Below are positions 25,618-35,797 of a stretch of 64,000 nucleotides of DNA, one piece after another. The notes beneath the pieces were generated by a model. That model did no database searches. It was given only the letters and a program-made list of their open reading frames with translations, and was not told the origin of the DNA. Location of the stretch: the NCBI GenBank assembly GCA_028753945.1, contig JAPNXP010000006.1, forward strand, positions 2,170,001 through 2,234,000, in the 5' to 3' direction. A program made the translations under genes and the position numbers. Positions within the stretch are counted from its first letter, which is position 1; every line of letters begins with the position of its first letter. The stretch is from Hexactinellida sp. DTS-2022. Lineage: Eukaryota > Porifera > Hexactinellida.

Positions 25618-25904
25618 ATTAATCGCACATAATTCGCGCCCTCTAAGAGATAAAAATATGAAAATTTAATAGAACATGCACATTAATGATGCGGGCATGT
25701 TGGTCACATCAGATCGCCACTATGCTAACTCATTATCGCATGATGACGTAATCATTAAAATTTCACATTGTTAAATTTGGCTATTTAGGGCTATTTACGC
25801 TTTATTATCAATATTAGGAGTATATAAACCACACACCAACCGCTTTGCGGTTGGTGTGTTGTTGTGTTCTGCCGCGAAGCGACCTAGCAAGCGAAGCGCG
25901 CTAG
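25618..25904 (+). mobile_element. Helitron 3' part (ends CTAG)
   Basis: From AATCGCACATAATTCGCG to GCGAAGCGCGCTAG, followed by T. It contains the hairpin ACCAACCGCTTTGCGGTTGGT. Homologous to the 3' halves of 37114-37620 (minus) and 59353-61587. The left part has been replaced by a hAT remnant. Confidence 0.65.
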
Positions 25905-26094
25905 TTACTATTAATTTCACGTCATTGCTATGTCATTTCTTTCACATTAAAATTGATTAAATTGTCTTTCATTAGTATTTGTTTCATTTCATAATTAAAT
26001 GTATTTCTATATCCAATGCTCACATTCACAAATCCTGGCGTTAGTAAATTAGTAAAGATACATTGTATTTTCATTAACAATACAGGATTTAAAA

Positions 26095-26310
26095 TTTAGC
26101 GTTGACCAAATTCCTAACTATGGCGTTGACCAAGTTCCTAACTATTGCGTTGACCAAGTTCCTAACTATGGCATTCATCAAGTTCCTAACTATGGTGTTG
26201 ACCAAGTTCCTAACTCTTAAAAAGCGTTGACCAAGTTCCTAACTATGGCGTTGACCAAGTTCCTAACTATTGCGTTGACTAAATTCCTACTAAAGCGTTG
26301 ACCAAATTCC
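26095..26310 (+). repeat. 24-bp minisatellite, about 9-10 units
   Basis: Unit GCGTTGACCAAGTTCCTAACTATG, with small changes and a shortened unit near 26215. The length is a multiple of three, and one frame reads a repeating GVDQVPNY. It directly precedes the Tigger-like remnant. Confidence 0.9.
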
Positions 26311-26311
26311 G

Positions 26312-26625
26312 GCGTCCCCTTTGAGGAAGATGATGAAGACCCATTCATAGATTCTGATTGACTTATACTGCAGACCCTCATCGACAAAACAAAGATAGAT
26401 CAAGAAAATTGTTGCATGTGGACGACGATTTTCCAGTGTGTACAAGGTCAAGAGACAGATGAACCAGATAATTAAATTGAACTTGATGACGAACCCTGTC
26501 CTCTGAAAGTGCAGAGTTTTAAAGAGGAAATAAATTCACTTCACGAAGTTGGACGATTCCTTGAAAGTCGAGGATGTGTTGAAGCAGCGATGGGTATTGG
26601 CACCAGTGTCCCCGCACCACAATAT
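26312..26625 (+). pseudogene. Tigger-like transposase C-terminal remnant
   Basis: The broken frame reads FEEDDEDPFIDSD, then after stops IELDDEPCPLKVQSFKEEIN and SLHEVGRFLESRGCVEAAM. The acidic stretch followed by a helical segment resembles the C-terminus of Tigger/pogo (CENPB-like) transposases. GAAGCGGACACCTCTCTACAACGGACA-type sequence at 26910-26940 is similar to pogo/Tigger termini and supports this. Moderate confidence. Confidence 0.5.
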
Positions 26626-27045
26626 ATACTTTAGCTAGTTTGGGAGTGGCAACCAGAAACAAACTCAGCTTCCTGACTTCTTTGCAGAACAATTATAGTA
26701 TAGTATAATTATACATCTATGCCAGCATGCTTAGCTTTACGCGTGACTTATAATATAACATTCTTATTTTTATCACAGCAAAATAACGAATTGAATAACG
26801 AATAATGAATCGAATTGAATTTCTTAGAAACTATTCAACCTTATAAATCTAAAATGCATTAAATTATGTATAATGTGTGATTTGATAAAATTATGGACCA
26901 GTCTCCGAGAAGCGGACACCTCTCTACAACGGACAGAAGCCATTTCCCCAACGTGTCTCCACTGTATCTCAAACGCAGCATAAGAGGAATTAATATAACT
27001 TCAAACAAATATTAATAATGCAAAGGGTACGTTTGTACCTGGATG

Positions 27046-27453
27046 CAAGGGTGGGGTTGGCTAACCGATTTAAGGCTACGGTTACAATTCGATTTCTCGA
27101 CACAGTTAACCGGTTAACCGCCCATCCTACTCAATACTATAAATCATTTATAAAAATCTGATTATACAACAGAATAAGACTCAGCTGTATATAGTATAAC
27201 CGCATTAATGATACATTTCGTGCTTTAGGTAAATTTTAATCAATGTTGTCCAATAAAATTTATTAAGTGGTGATGAGAAATGGATTTAGGACTACATTCT
27301 GATAAAATTCAAAATAATTTAATACTTTATAGTATATACATTAATTTCCCAATAACTCTGCTGATATTCAACAGACCGGCTAACTCGTTAATAAAATCTC
27401 TAACCGTTAACCGATGTCAGCAACGGTTAGCCGGTTAACCGAATCCAGCCTTG
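27046..27453. mobile_element. hAT-like MITE (CAAGGGTGGGGTTGG)
   Basis: Starts CAAGGGTGGGGTTGGCTAAC and ends GGTTAACCGAATCCAGCCTTG, with CTGGATG (7 bp) directly on both sides (27039-27045, 27454-27460). CGGTTAACCG motifs repeat inside. Non-coding. Confidence 0.75.
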
Positions 27454-27469
27454 CTGGATGGGAACTAAT

Positions 27470-28320
27470 TAGGGCTGTACCGGATATCCGGTTCTAATCC
27501 GGTATCCGGCCAGTTACCGGATGTCCGGCCGGAACCGGATATTAACAACTATCCGGCCGGATAACGCTCCCAATTGTATTTGTGTATGAATTAGAAAATA
27601 ACTATCTATCCGAATATAAAGTGAATTCCCATAGCTCTAGGGTCATTAACTGTCCATTTCTTCTGTCGTTCTAAAGTCTGGTGTAGGTTTTCTTGTATAG
27701 ATATTCTTGGAGTAGAATTTAGATAATGTGTAATAGCAGAACTAGTTGATAGAAAAATACTATGATCACCTTGTGAATTTCTACAAGAGGATTTTCATTT
27801 ATAGTTTTTTTTGTAAATTTTGGGATTTGAATGTTTTGTGTTCTCCATTGGTGACGTGGTATATATTTTAGGATTTACCACGTGATATATGTATTGGCAT
27901 CACATTCACTAGAGTGCTCAGAAAGAATCGTTCTTAGACAGTGAGAAATGCAACCTTTTTTAGAAAATGCAACCTTTCAAGCTAATAGGAAAAGAGATCA
28001 CAAAAATATATAGAAATCGAAAATAAATATGCTATTGAAAAGATCTTAATTACCAAAGGTGAATGCGATTGAAAGCATATTCATATACTGTATCAATTGT
28101 GGAATCACATAAATTATTTTAGAAGCCTCCCTAAAAAAATCTCAAGCTTAGTATATGTACAAATTAATCAAGAATGAGCATAACTTGTTCTTGATGTGAT
28201 ATCATGGTATCATTTGTCAAATACTTGTTTAGCCGGATTCCTGGCCGGATAACCGGATAATTGAGCACCGGATATCCTGATCCGGCCGGAGTAGAGAATC
28301 TCTAATCCGGCACACCTCTA
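27470..28320. mobile_element. hAT MITE (TAGGGCTGTACCGG)
   Basis: Starts TAGGGCTGTACCGGATATCC and ends ATCCGGCACACCTCTA. A perfect 8-bp duplication GAACTAAT lies at 27462-27469 and 28321-28328. Subterminal CCGGATATCCGG motifs are clustered at both ends. The AT-rich centre has no gene. Confidence 0.85.
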
Positions 28321-28394
28321 GAACTAATATCATAGCTTTCGGTAACAAATATATGCCACATCGTGACCAACATAATTATATAAGGCCTATGCAC

Positions 28395-29155
28395 CAGGGT
28401 TTTACACGCCTGAATTTTTTTACTCGCCATAAGCCTTGTTTTTTTTTAATTTTAAGAAAAAATAGTATGGCGGGTATGATAAATGAAAAAAGCGAAAAAT
28501 AAAAATTAAGGCGAGTAAAATTATTCATTGGGTGCCAGAAAAAAATTAAGGCTAGTAAATAAATTTATTAGATTCGAAAAAATTAAGGCGTGTAAAACTT
28601 AAGGAAAGTAAATTAAGGCGTGTAAATATTTAGTGAACAATAGATATTCGAAACAAGTTCTTTTTGAAAGGCTTAATTAATTAACCCAATTAGTGGCAAA
28701 GGTGAATATTTTATTAAAAATCTCTAATAAGGAAAAAGCTAATAATGGTGTTTGACATATACTAAACAGTAATTGTGCAAAGTATAATTTGAAAAATTGT
28801 GGCTAATCAACATTTATTCATATACTTAAATGGATTAAAGGTTGTTACATGAAGAGAAAGCAATTGGGCTATGACTGAAAAAAAAAGTAAGGCGAGTAAA
28901 CCAATTGGGTTATGACCGAAAAAAAACTAAGGCGAGTAAACCAATTGGGGTAGGATCGAAAAAAACTAAGGCGAGTAAACCAATTGGGGTAGGATCGAAA
29001 AAAACTAAGGCGAGTAAACCTAGAGGGGTAATTCTGAAAAAAAAAATAAGGCTAGTAAATCAATTGGAGCTCGGACGAAAAAAAAAAATGGCGAGTAGAT
29101 ATGAGTGACCAAAATTAAGGCGCCTTAATTTTTACACTCATTTTTTAGAACCCTG
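28395..29155. mobile_element. hAT MITE with internal minisatellite
   Basis: Starts CAGGGTTTTACACGCC and ends ATTTTTTAGAACCCTG. A perfect 8-bp duplication CTATGCAC lies at 28387-28394 and 29156-29163. A second copy is at 62462-63141 with a different 8-bp duplication. 28860-29100 is a minisatellite of about 38 bp (AAGGCGAGTAAACCAATTGG core), with more units here than in the other copy. The open frame over it is repeat-derived. Confidence 0.9.
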
Positions 29156-29785
29156 CTATGCACCAACTTTGTGAAACTGGACCATGGATTAAAGGAAGGC
29201 TATTGATAAATAGGTCATTTATCGTTATCTAAATATCTATAGTGCGTAGTGGCACTACCATACAATTGTTCATTTTTTTGATAAAAGCACCAATATTTGT
29301 ACACATGTACTTTGATGTAGTGCGAACATTTTGGGATATTGAGGCAATTGAAAGAGTGTCTATATCGGCCATAACAGTTCGCCAAAGTAACCACGTCCGA
29401 TATAGTTCGCCGGACTTGTTTCTCATAAAAACTTGTTCAAATTAAGTTATATCGTATTTTTATTGTTGAATTCGGTTTCTAAGTAAAATTTCCGATAATT
29501 TGATATATCACATGACCATATTTGGAAGAATCTTTCCATAGCAATGCTGGAATGTATCAAAAATTCCATTCTCCAATTGTGTCCTTGCCCAATCGAGTGA
29601 CCCCTCTTTCGACTCCACTCAACTACCTGAGTGGAATTATATACATACCGACCCTGTAAAACTTGATTTGATAAAATTATTCGAGATTCACCGTAATTTA
29701 CCATAAATATCGAATAAGTGTATTACCTCATAAGGAATTAAGTGCTAATTATCTTATTCTCTCAAAAATTATTGTAGTTAGTATA

Positions 29786-29979
29786 CAGTCAGGTCTGCTT
29801 ATTATGAACAAGATTTCGTCTGCTTAATATGAATATTTTATATTATGAACAAATCCTACGGTCCCAATTTAACAACTTAAATAGGGTTTGTATTAAGTTG
29901 AGTTCGCTTATTATGAAGTCTCTCTATTATGAACACAATTTTTGGTCCCTTGAATGTACATAATAAAAGAACCTGACTG
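29786..29979. mobile_element. pogo-like MITE, 194 bp, copy 1
   Basis: TA-CAGTCAGGTCTGCTTATT to AAAGAACCTGACTG-TA. Nearly identical in sequence and length to 32831-33024. Internal TATTATGAAC motifs are repeated. Non-coding. Confidence 0.85.
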
Positions 29980-30339
29980 TATACTGTATCATCAATCAAT
30001 AGGAAGTTAACTATTGCGGATAGATCAGTACAAGCCTAGTTTACATAAAAATTGATAAAATAAATAGTTTTTGAGTTATGGCTCATTTTAGGAAATATAC
30101 ATTTCCCTGTAAACTGAGGAATGTGATAACATTCTATTTATAATTTCGATATATTTCATCTATGGGCATCACCATGTTCCAATTTTCAAAACTTATAACG
30201 CGTCTAACTATGTTAAAAGCAGGCTATAAAATACGATAATACCCGCCAAAAATAGCGATTACGTAATCAACTGATGACATAGCTTAATTCTGAAGGGTGC
30301 TCCTGTATAGTTATAGAACATTCATGAGGTCTATCACTA

Positions 30340-30530
30340 CATTCGAAATCGGATTATTTAGTCATCGGATTATTTTGTTTTATCGGACTATTTTGTCCTA
30401 ATATTCGAGGAAAATTATGATATATATATACCATTTTGCATGGATATCCCACCTGGTTTATTTGTCTTATCGGATTATTTTGTCGAATTATCCATGGAAA
30501 GAATTGGACAAAATAATCCGATTTCGACTG
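30340..30530. mobile_element. pogo-like MITE
   Basis: The right end ATCCGATTTCGACTG-TA is intact; the left end CATTCGAAATCGG has lost the expected CAGT. It interrupts an arm of family X. Repeated TCGGATTATTTTGT blocks lie inside. Confidence 0.6.
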
Positions 30531-30620
30531 TACTAGTTATTTAGATAACGATAAATAACCTATTTATCAATAGCCTTCCTTTAATCCATGGCCCACTTTC
30601 ACAAAGTTGGTGCATAGGCC

Positions 30621-32391
30621 TGTTTCGTAAAATATGTCCGAGTGTAATAAAATGTCCGGATATATATACGGACATTCTATTACAGACCATGGATATCACT
30701 GTAATAAAATGTCTAGTTGTAAAATAATGTCTGGGTAGCTATAAATAAGTAGACTGTCTAATTAATTTACTAAATATATCATATTATTACCCTAGTCACC
30801 CTTGCAATGGATATAGGTATAGTAATAATGATGGAGTGGTGTTCGGCTAATAGCAATTGCATATTATATTTCGAGTCCTTCGGTCTCGGTCGCTTTGCGA
30901 CAGATCACTCTCACAAAGGTCGCTTCGCGACCTTTGTTCGTTCGTGTTAGACAGGGCCGGACTTAAGGCAGGGCAAACGGGGCATTTGCCCCGGGCCCCC
31001 ACATACTTATGGAGTAGGACAATCAATAATAGGGTGTTGGAAGGGGGACCTCACGACAAAGTTGCTAAAAACCCCCCAAAAATGGCTCAGGGGGAGTGCG
31101 AATCCCCCCAGATATTTTGCGCTGGATCCATCCCTGGATATAATATATATTTCTATTGCTCTATTAGCAAGTTATTTTAAATCCCCAAGCGCGCATTTAT
31201 TGTTAATTCTGTTCCTCTAATAGCAAGTTTGCGTGCAAAATGCGACTTGATATTACGCGAAGACCATTGTAGTAGTATATTATCTCACGATGGTCGGGGG
31301 AGGGGGGGGCATTTTGTAGCGGTACGCCACTGCCACATAGCAAATATTTACAAAAATTTAGAGTGCATGGCTGCCAATATCCAATTTAGATGCGTTTTGC
31401 TCATATTATAATGTATTAAGTAGTTATTTGATTGAATTCGATACAAGCTTTCAAATTCTTACCTTAACTCCTTGGTTAAGGTAAGAGTACTTTCTCCTAC
31501 TTTAATTAATTATCAAATCTACACCTGTGTTCATGTTGCAGTGCAAACGCGAGGTTGGTGTGAACGCGTTCACACCAACTTGTCTGGCGTACACGCCTTT
31601 ATACTGGTGTAACGCGAGATTAACTACAATTAATATAATCTCGCGTTTATACCATTGTGACCATATTCACACCAACCTCGCGTTTGCACAGCAACATTCA
31701 GTATAAAGACCTTGTATCCAACTTTCACGTGATTGGTTACATTTTATTATATTGAATCGATAGAATCAAATTTGTTAATATTATTAACGTGAGTGAGTTA
31801 CATATATAAATTGTCATCCTTCAGATGTTCCAATTTCAACCAATAAGTAACAAATTATATTAATCTTTTGGCTCCTCCTTAATCTTTTGGCTCCTCCTTA
31901 ATGACAAATTTTTGTGCGACTCTGTTAGTTTGAAGTCTTCATCCAGACCATCATTGAGAAACCATCCATTTCGTGTTCTAATATTAATTGCTTTTCAATT
32001 TCGCCTTGCTTTATAATGAGGACGCATGAATTCGCACATTGTTTGTATAGTAAGCGATCTTTTACAATAATACCCCTATTTCTACATATCTTCTTCAATG
32101 TTTCCGATATAGGTCCAAGATATGAATTCGAAATTATGTACTATAATATTTGATTGTAGAATTCTTCTTCCATGAAGTGTTGAGTTAAGTGTTGCACATG
32201 TTGATATAATTTGTATAGAATAATCGTCGTATTGTATTTCGATTTTAGAATTACAGTTTGTTGTTATTTATACCCAGACATTATTTTACAACTGGGCATT
32301 TTATTACAGTGATATCCATGGTCTGTAATAGGATGTCCGTATATATATCCGGACATTTTATTACACCCGGACATATTTTTACGGAACAGGC
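30621..32391. mobile_element. TIR element with arms of about 130 bp
   Basis: Left CCTGTTTCGTAAAATATGTC and right GACATATTTTTACGGAACAGG are the tips of near-identical inverted arms of about 130 bp (30621-30750, 32255-32391) containing ATATACGGACAT and CCATGGATATCAC. It lies inside family X: the host sequence ATAGG|CCTTAT continues across it. It contains a hAT-like CAGGGCCGGACTTAAGG segment (30953-31130) and a long palindrome (31535-31695). No gene recognised. Confidence 0.75.
31535..31695. repeat. Near-palindrome of about 160 bp
   Basis: TGCAAACGCGAGGTTGGTGTG on the left is mirrored by CACACCAACCTCGCGTTTGCA on the right. A second inner inversion pairs TAACGCGAGATTA with TAATCTCGCGTT. Likely a small MITE or a cruciform-forming sequence. 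Confidence 0.7.
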
Positions 32392-32465
32392 CTTATATAA
32401 CGTAGGTCACGGCCACATATTGAAATCCTTGTTATTAAGTCAATTAGATTAGTAAATATTTTTAT

Positions 32466-32670
32466 TTTGTCGCCAGAGTATCTAGAATGGCCTTCACCGC
32501 TTGAGCGACTCTCATTTGAGCGAAATGATTTGAGCGAAGTGATATTGAGCGACATACAAATTCAGCGAAACACATTTGGGCGGATTACATTAGAGCGAAA
32601 TGCCGTTGAGCGAGAGGGACTTGTACGAACATTAATTAAGCAAGAATCATATGATAGTTTAATAAAATGA
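32466..32670 (+). repeat. GAGCGAAAT periodic repeat, copy 1
   Basis: Degenerate tandem motif TTGAGCGA(A/C)AT with a period of about 16-18 bp. The same run occurs inverted at 35340-35470, with high similarity. The open frame across it (LSDIQIQRN) follows from the repeat and is not counted as a gene. Confidence 0.6.
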
Positions 32671-32830
32671 AATAATGCGTTATAGTTTATGAAATATCTA
32701 TGGAAGAGAACATATCACTAAATTGATAAAATGTCGAAGAAAAATAGAAATTATAAATAAATATAATATAACGCCTATTAGTATCAATGAATAATTAAAA
32801 TAAGACGCCTATTAGTATCAAAGAGATATA

Positions 32831-33024
32831 CAGTCAGGTCTGCTTATTATGAACAAGATTTCGTCTGCTTAATATGAAGATTTTTTATTATGAACAAATC
32901 CTACGGTCCCAATTTAACAACTTACATAGGGTTTGCATTAAGTTGAGTTCGCTTATTATGAAGTCTCTCTATTATGAACACAATTTTTGGTCCCTTGAAT
33001 GTTCATAATAAAAGAACCTGACTG
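32831..33024. mobile_element. pogo-like MITE, 194 bp, copy 2
   Basis: TA-CAGTCAGGTCTGCTTATT to AAGAACCTGACTG-TA. Same length as the copy at 29786-29979 with only a few differences, indicating recent amplification. Confidence 0.85.
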
Positions 33025-33139
33025 TATTAGTAGGTTGAGCTAAATTATGTGCTATCCCAGTTAGGAATTCATCTATATTTCTTATTTCATTATTACTGTG
33101 CCGACTATACTATAGTATAGTGGCCCAGTATTGGAATCA

Positions 33140-33985
33140 CTGCCTTTATTATTATTTCTCCGTAGCAGGTGCCCTGGCCACAATTGTATACATTGAGGGC
33201 TGAAACTTGGCATGTAGTTGCGGAGGGACCGTCTAATTTGCACCTGGGGTTACGATTTTTTATCAAATGATTTCAACACCTATTTAAACTAATTATAGCT
33301 CATAACATGAAATAATTAATATTGAGCTTGAAAAAATTTACATGTACGGATAGAGAATTAAATTCTACACCTTTTCACAGTGCACGAATTTTTTAATTGG
33401 GTTTCGTTAGTGCCACAATAGAGTTGCAAGTTTCCTTTGTTTACTAACACTTCATTTCCATTGAAAGTGTTAAATCTAATTCTATTGTTTCAACTTGTAA
33501 TAATTATATTGATTTGACTTGTTAAATCTTATTCTATTGTTTCAACTTGCGATAATTATATTGATTTAACTTATAAATTCCAGCTGGCTTCTATTTAATT
33601 GTAGTATTACTATACAATGGATTAAATATAATAATATAATATAAGGAATTTGTTGACTTTACTCAACTCACCGTAGATAACATTGCTAAAATAAATAACT
33701 AATAATTTAATTTATTATCAATAAGTAATGAATGAATGCCATTAAACTCAAGATGGTTTATGATAGAAACAAACTTAAAATTTATCTACCGTTCCTTGTG
33801 ACTCGGACCAATTAACAAATGCTTCTTCACACCTTGGGCGTTGATGACTTGCCGAAAAAAAATCCAAAATTGCAGCCTGCGCCGACAGCATGTTCCTTTG
33901 GAGGCACTATCAATAAACAACCAACAAAATATAGTGCCACCAAAGGAACATGCGTCGGCACAGGGTGCAATTTTGGATTTTAAAA
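33140..33985. repeat. Repeat family R, copy 2
   Basis: Body from GGTGCCCTGGCCAC, ending in the hairpin at 33850-33985 (CCGACAGCATGTTCC inverted as GGAACATGCGTCGG). Parallel to 18010-18815. A third, partial body is at 58320-58625. No gene. Confidence 0.75.
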
Positions 33986-34219
33986 TCTCTTTTATTATAC
34001 CAATCCTTTCGTTGATTTATTTATAATTCATGTTATTGGAGTTCAATTTGATGTTACCTGCTTCAATTTGAGCTAACAGAGTTTCTATTACTCCATGTTC
34101 TTTGATTATCTTGACTATTAATTCATATATATTGGCTTGTGTCTTTCCAATTGCCCGATTTTAACGTAGGTGCCACCCTTCAAGGTTATAATTCGTCCTT
34201 CTCTGTATACCGTACATGT

Positions 34220-34560
34220 TCCAGAGATCATGATTTACAGTATCAATCCAAAAGTTCTCAAAATATGTGAAGAGATTTTGCAATTCAGGTTGGCACATAT
34301 ATTTAAATTCTGAAATGTCTGTGATATAAGATATATTGGAACAAAAGCGATCGCGAGAAGCTTTCGAATATAGAGCCTAGATTCTTGTTCGTGAATATAT
34401 AATTGTGATAATCCCAATGTTTGGACGCGTCGAATCGCCGTCGATATACAGCTTGACAAAAGTGAAAATAACACCCTCGCATCGAGGCAGTAGGGAATTT
34501 TAACCTTTTATTAGAAATTAAACCTCTCGAAATCACATCTGAATAAACTTGGCAATAAAA
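34220..34560 (-). pseudogene. MULE transposase C-terminal remnant
   Basis: The minus strand reads ASMRGCYFHFCQAVYRR in one frame, and after a break near 34435 continues in the next as VQTLGLSQLYI, then LLAIAFVPIYLISQTFQNL. GC(Y/F)FHF.QA(I/V) followed by a LAFVP block is typical of the C-terminal part of the MULE transposase domain. One frameshift and no N-terminal part: a fragment. Confidence 0.7.
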
Positions 34561-35339
34561 TAATATCTAGAGTGTTGGCTTTATCTTTTAGGCCCCGAAA
34601 TACTCTCCGAGTGCATTGGTTGTATTTTTGATGATAGCAAACAGTAGATAAGTGGTAGGTTTATCTCCTCAAATACATGAATAGTGAAAAGCGGATAAAT
34701 AATTTAGGCACGCTCTTAAAAGTGCCATCCACACACAAGTGAGAATTTGTTGAAAGTTTACGTTTATTGCATTCAGTGCCGAACATTATTACAGAAGAGT
34801 AGATATGGAAATTATTACCAGTTATACGTAGTCTGTTTCAGATGATAAGGCAAATCAAGTTCTGATCGCAATTTTGGAAGTGCTGGTAAATGTCTCAATC
34901 TCTCCCGATACAGAGAAGTACAATTTGGTTGAATAGTGGAAAACGTGATGCAGTAATAGGACTTTGCGAAAGCATAGCAGCAGATTCATCGAATAGGCAA
35001 GGAATTGGAGTTGCTTGATTTCTCACTTTGATCTTAAGTTCAGTTATCACCTTTTCAATTGATCTCATTTCTGGATCAGGGATACAATGTTCTCGATTTG
35101 GAGTTCGCTAGTCAATATTAGTACATATTGAATATCTATTGTCTTACCAATTATAAAAACCATCGCTTTGTTTCTTAAAATGATCCTATAAATGAATGGT
35201 TTCCTATTTAATTTCATCACCTGATTACTATATCACACATTTTATTTTATGTGAATTTCAAATTCACATTAAAAAAATTCAAATTCACACTAAATTTTTT
35301 GGATTGTGGTATTTCACTTTCGGAAACCTATGCTTCCGC

Positions 35340-35470
35340 AGCAAAGGGTTCGCACAAGTCGCACTCGCTCAAATGCATTTCGCTCTAATGTAGTTGGCCC
35401 AAATGGGTTTCGCTGAATTTGTATGTCGCTCAAATGAGTGTCGCTCAAGAGAGTTTCGCTCATGCGGGGA
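35340..35470 (-). repeat. GAGCGAAAT periodic repeat, copy 2
   Basis: Inverted relative to 32466-32670. The minus strand shows the same TTGAGCGACATACAAATTC and TTAGAGCGAAATGC order. Confidence 0.6.
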
Positions 35471-35489
35471 CGAATCTCTTGAATTCTTC

Positions 35490-35526
35490 CAGGGGTACGC
35501 AATTTTGAAAAGGTTGAGAACCACTG
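35490..35526. mobile_element. 37-bp hAT relic (two ends fused)
   Basis: CAGGGGTACGCAATTTTG runs straight into AAAAGGTTGAGAACCACTG. Both tips look like hAT ends (CAGGGG... and the complement of CAGTGGTTCTCAACC). No target duplication is visible. Probably an extreme internal deletion. Confidence 0.4.
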
Positions 35527-35797
35527 TACTAGAACATTTAGATCTGGAGATATAGTCCGCAATTTGGACAGGGGAAAACTCGTAACTAAGTTTACGCGCG
35601 AATCGACAATAACGTCAATGCATTCTTCAACTTGGGGAATACCAGATTGAATATAAACGCGATATATAAGTTGATTTAAGTTAGAGAGTGTATGAAATAA
35701 ATGTATTCGTCAAAAAATTGGTATAATTTATCACATCTGTGAGATTTCAACAATCAAGTTTACACTTGATGTTTTCAATTGATCAGGTTGAAAATGC

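Larger units (their letters stand above)
28362..32411. mobile_element. Nested long-inverted-repeat element (family X)
   Basis: Left end CGTGACCAACATAATTATA, right end TTATATAACGTAGGTCACG, flanked by a perfect 7-bp duplication GCCACAT (28355-28361, 32412-32418). The arms (CTATGCACCAACTTTGTG and CCATGGATTAAAGGAAGGC) are inverted in the right half at about 30540-30615. Four later insertions sit inside: a hAT MITE (28395-29155), two pogo-like MITEs (29786-29979, 30340-30530) and a TIR element (30621-32391). No transposase was found. Confidence 0.8.

Noticed and set aside
26095..26310. CRISPR-like regular repeats
   Set aside because: Head-to-tail 24-bp units with no spacers; a minisatellite in eukaryotic DNA.
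28905..29108. A Lys-rich 67-codon protein
   Set aside because: Lies wholly in the minisatellite inside a hAT MITE.
32466..35470. A conserved small protein (LSDIQIQRN...) present twice
   Set aside because: The similarity is at DNA level in a periodic GAGCGAAAT repeat; conservation of the peptide is a by-product.
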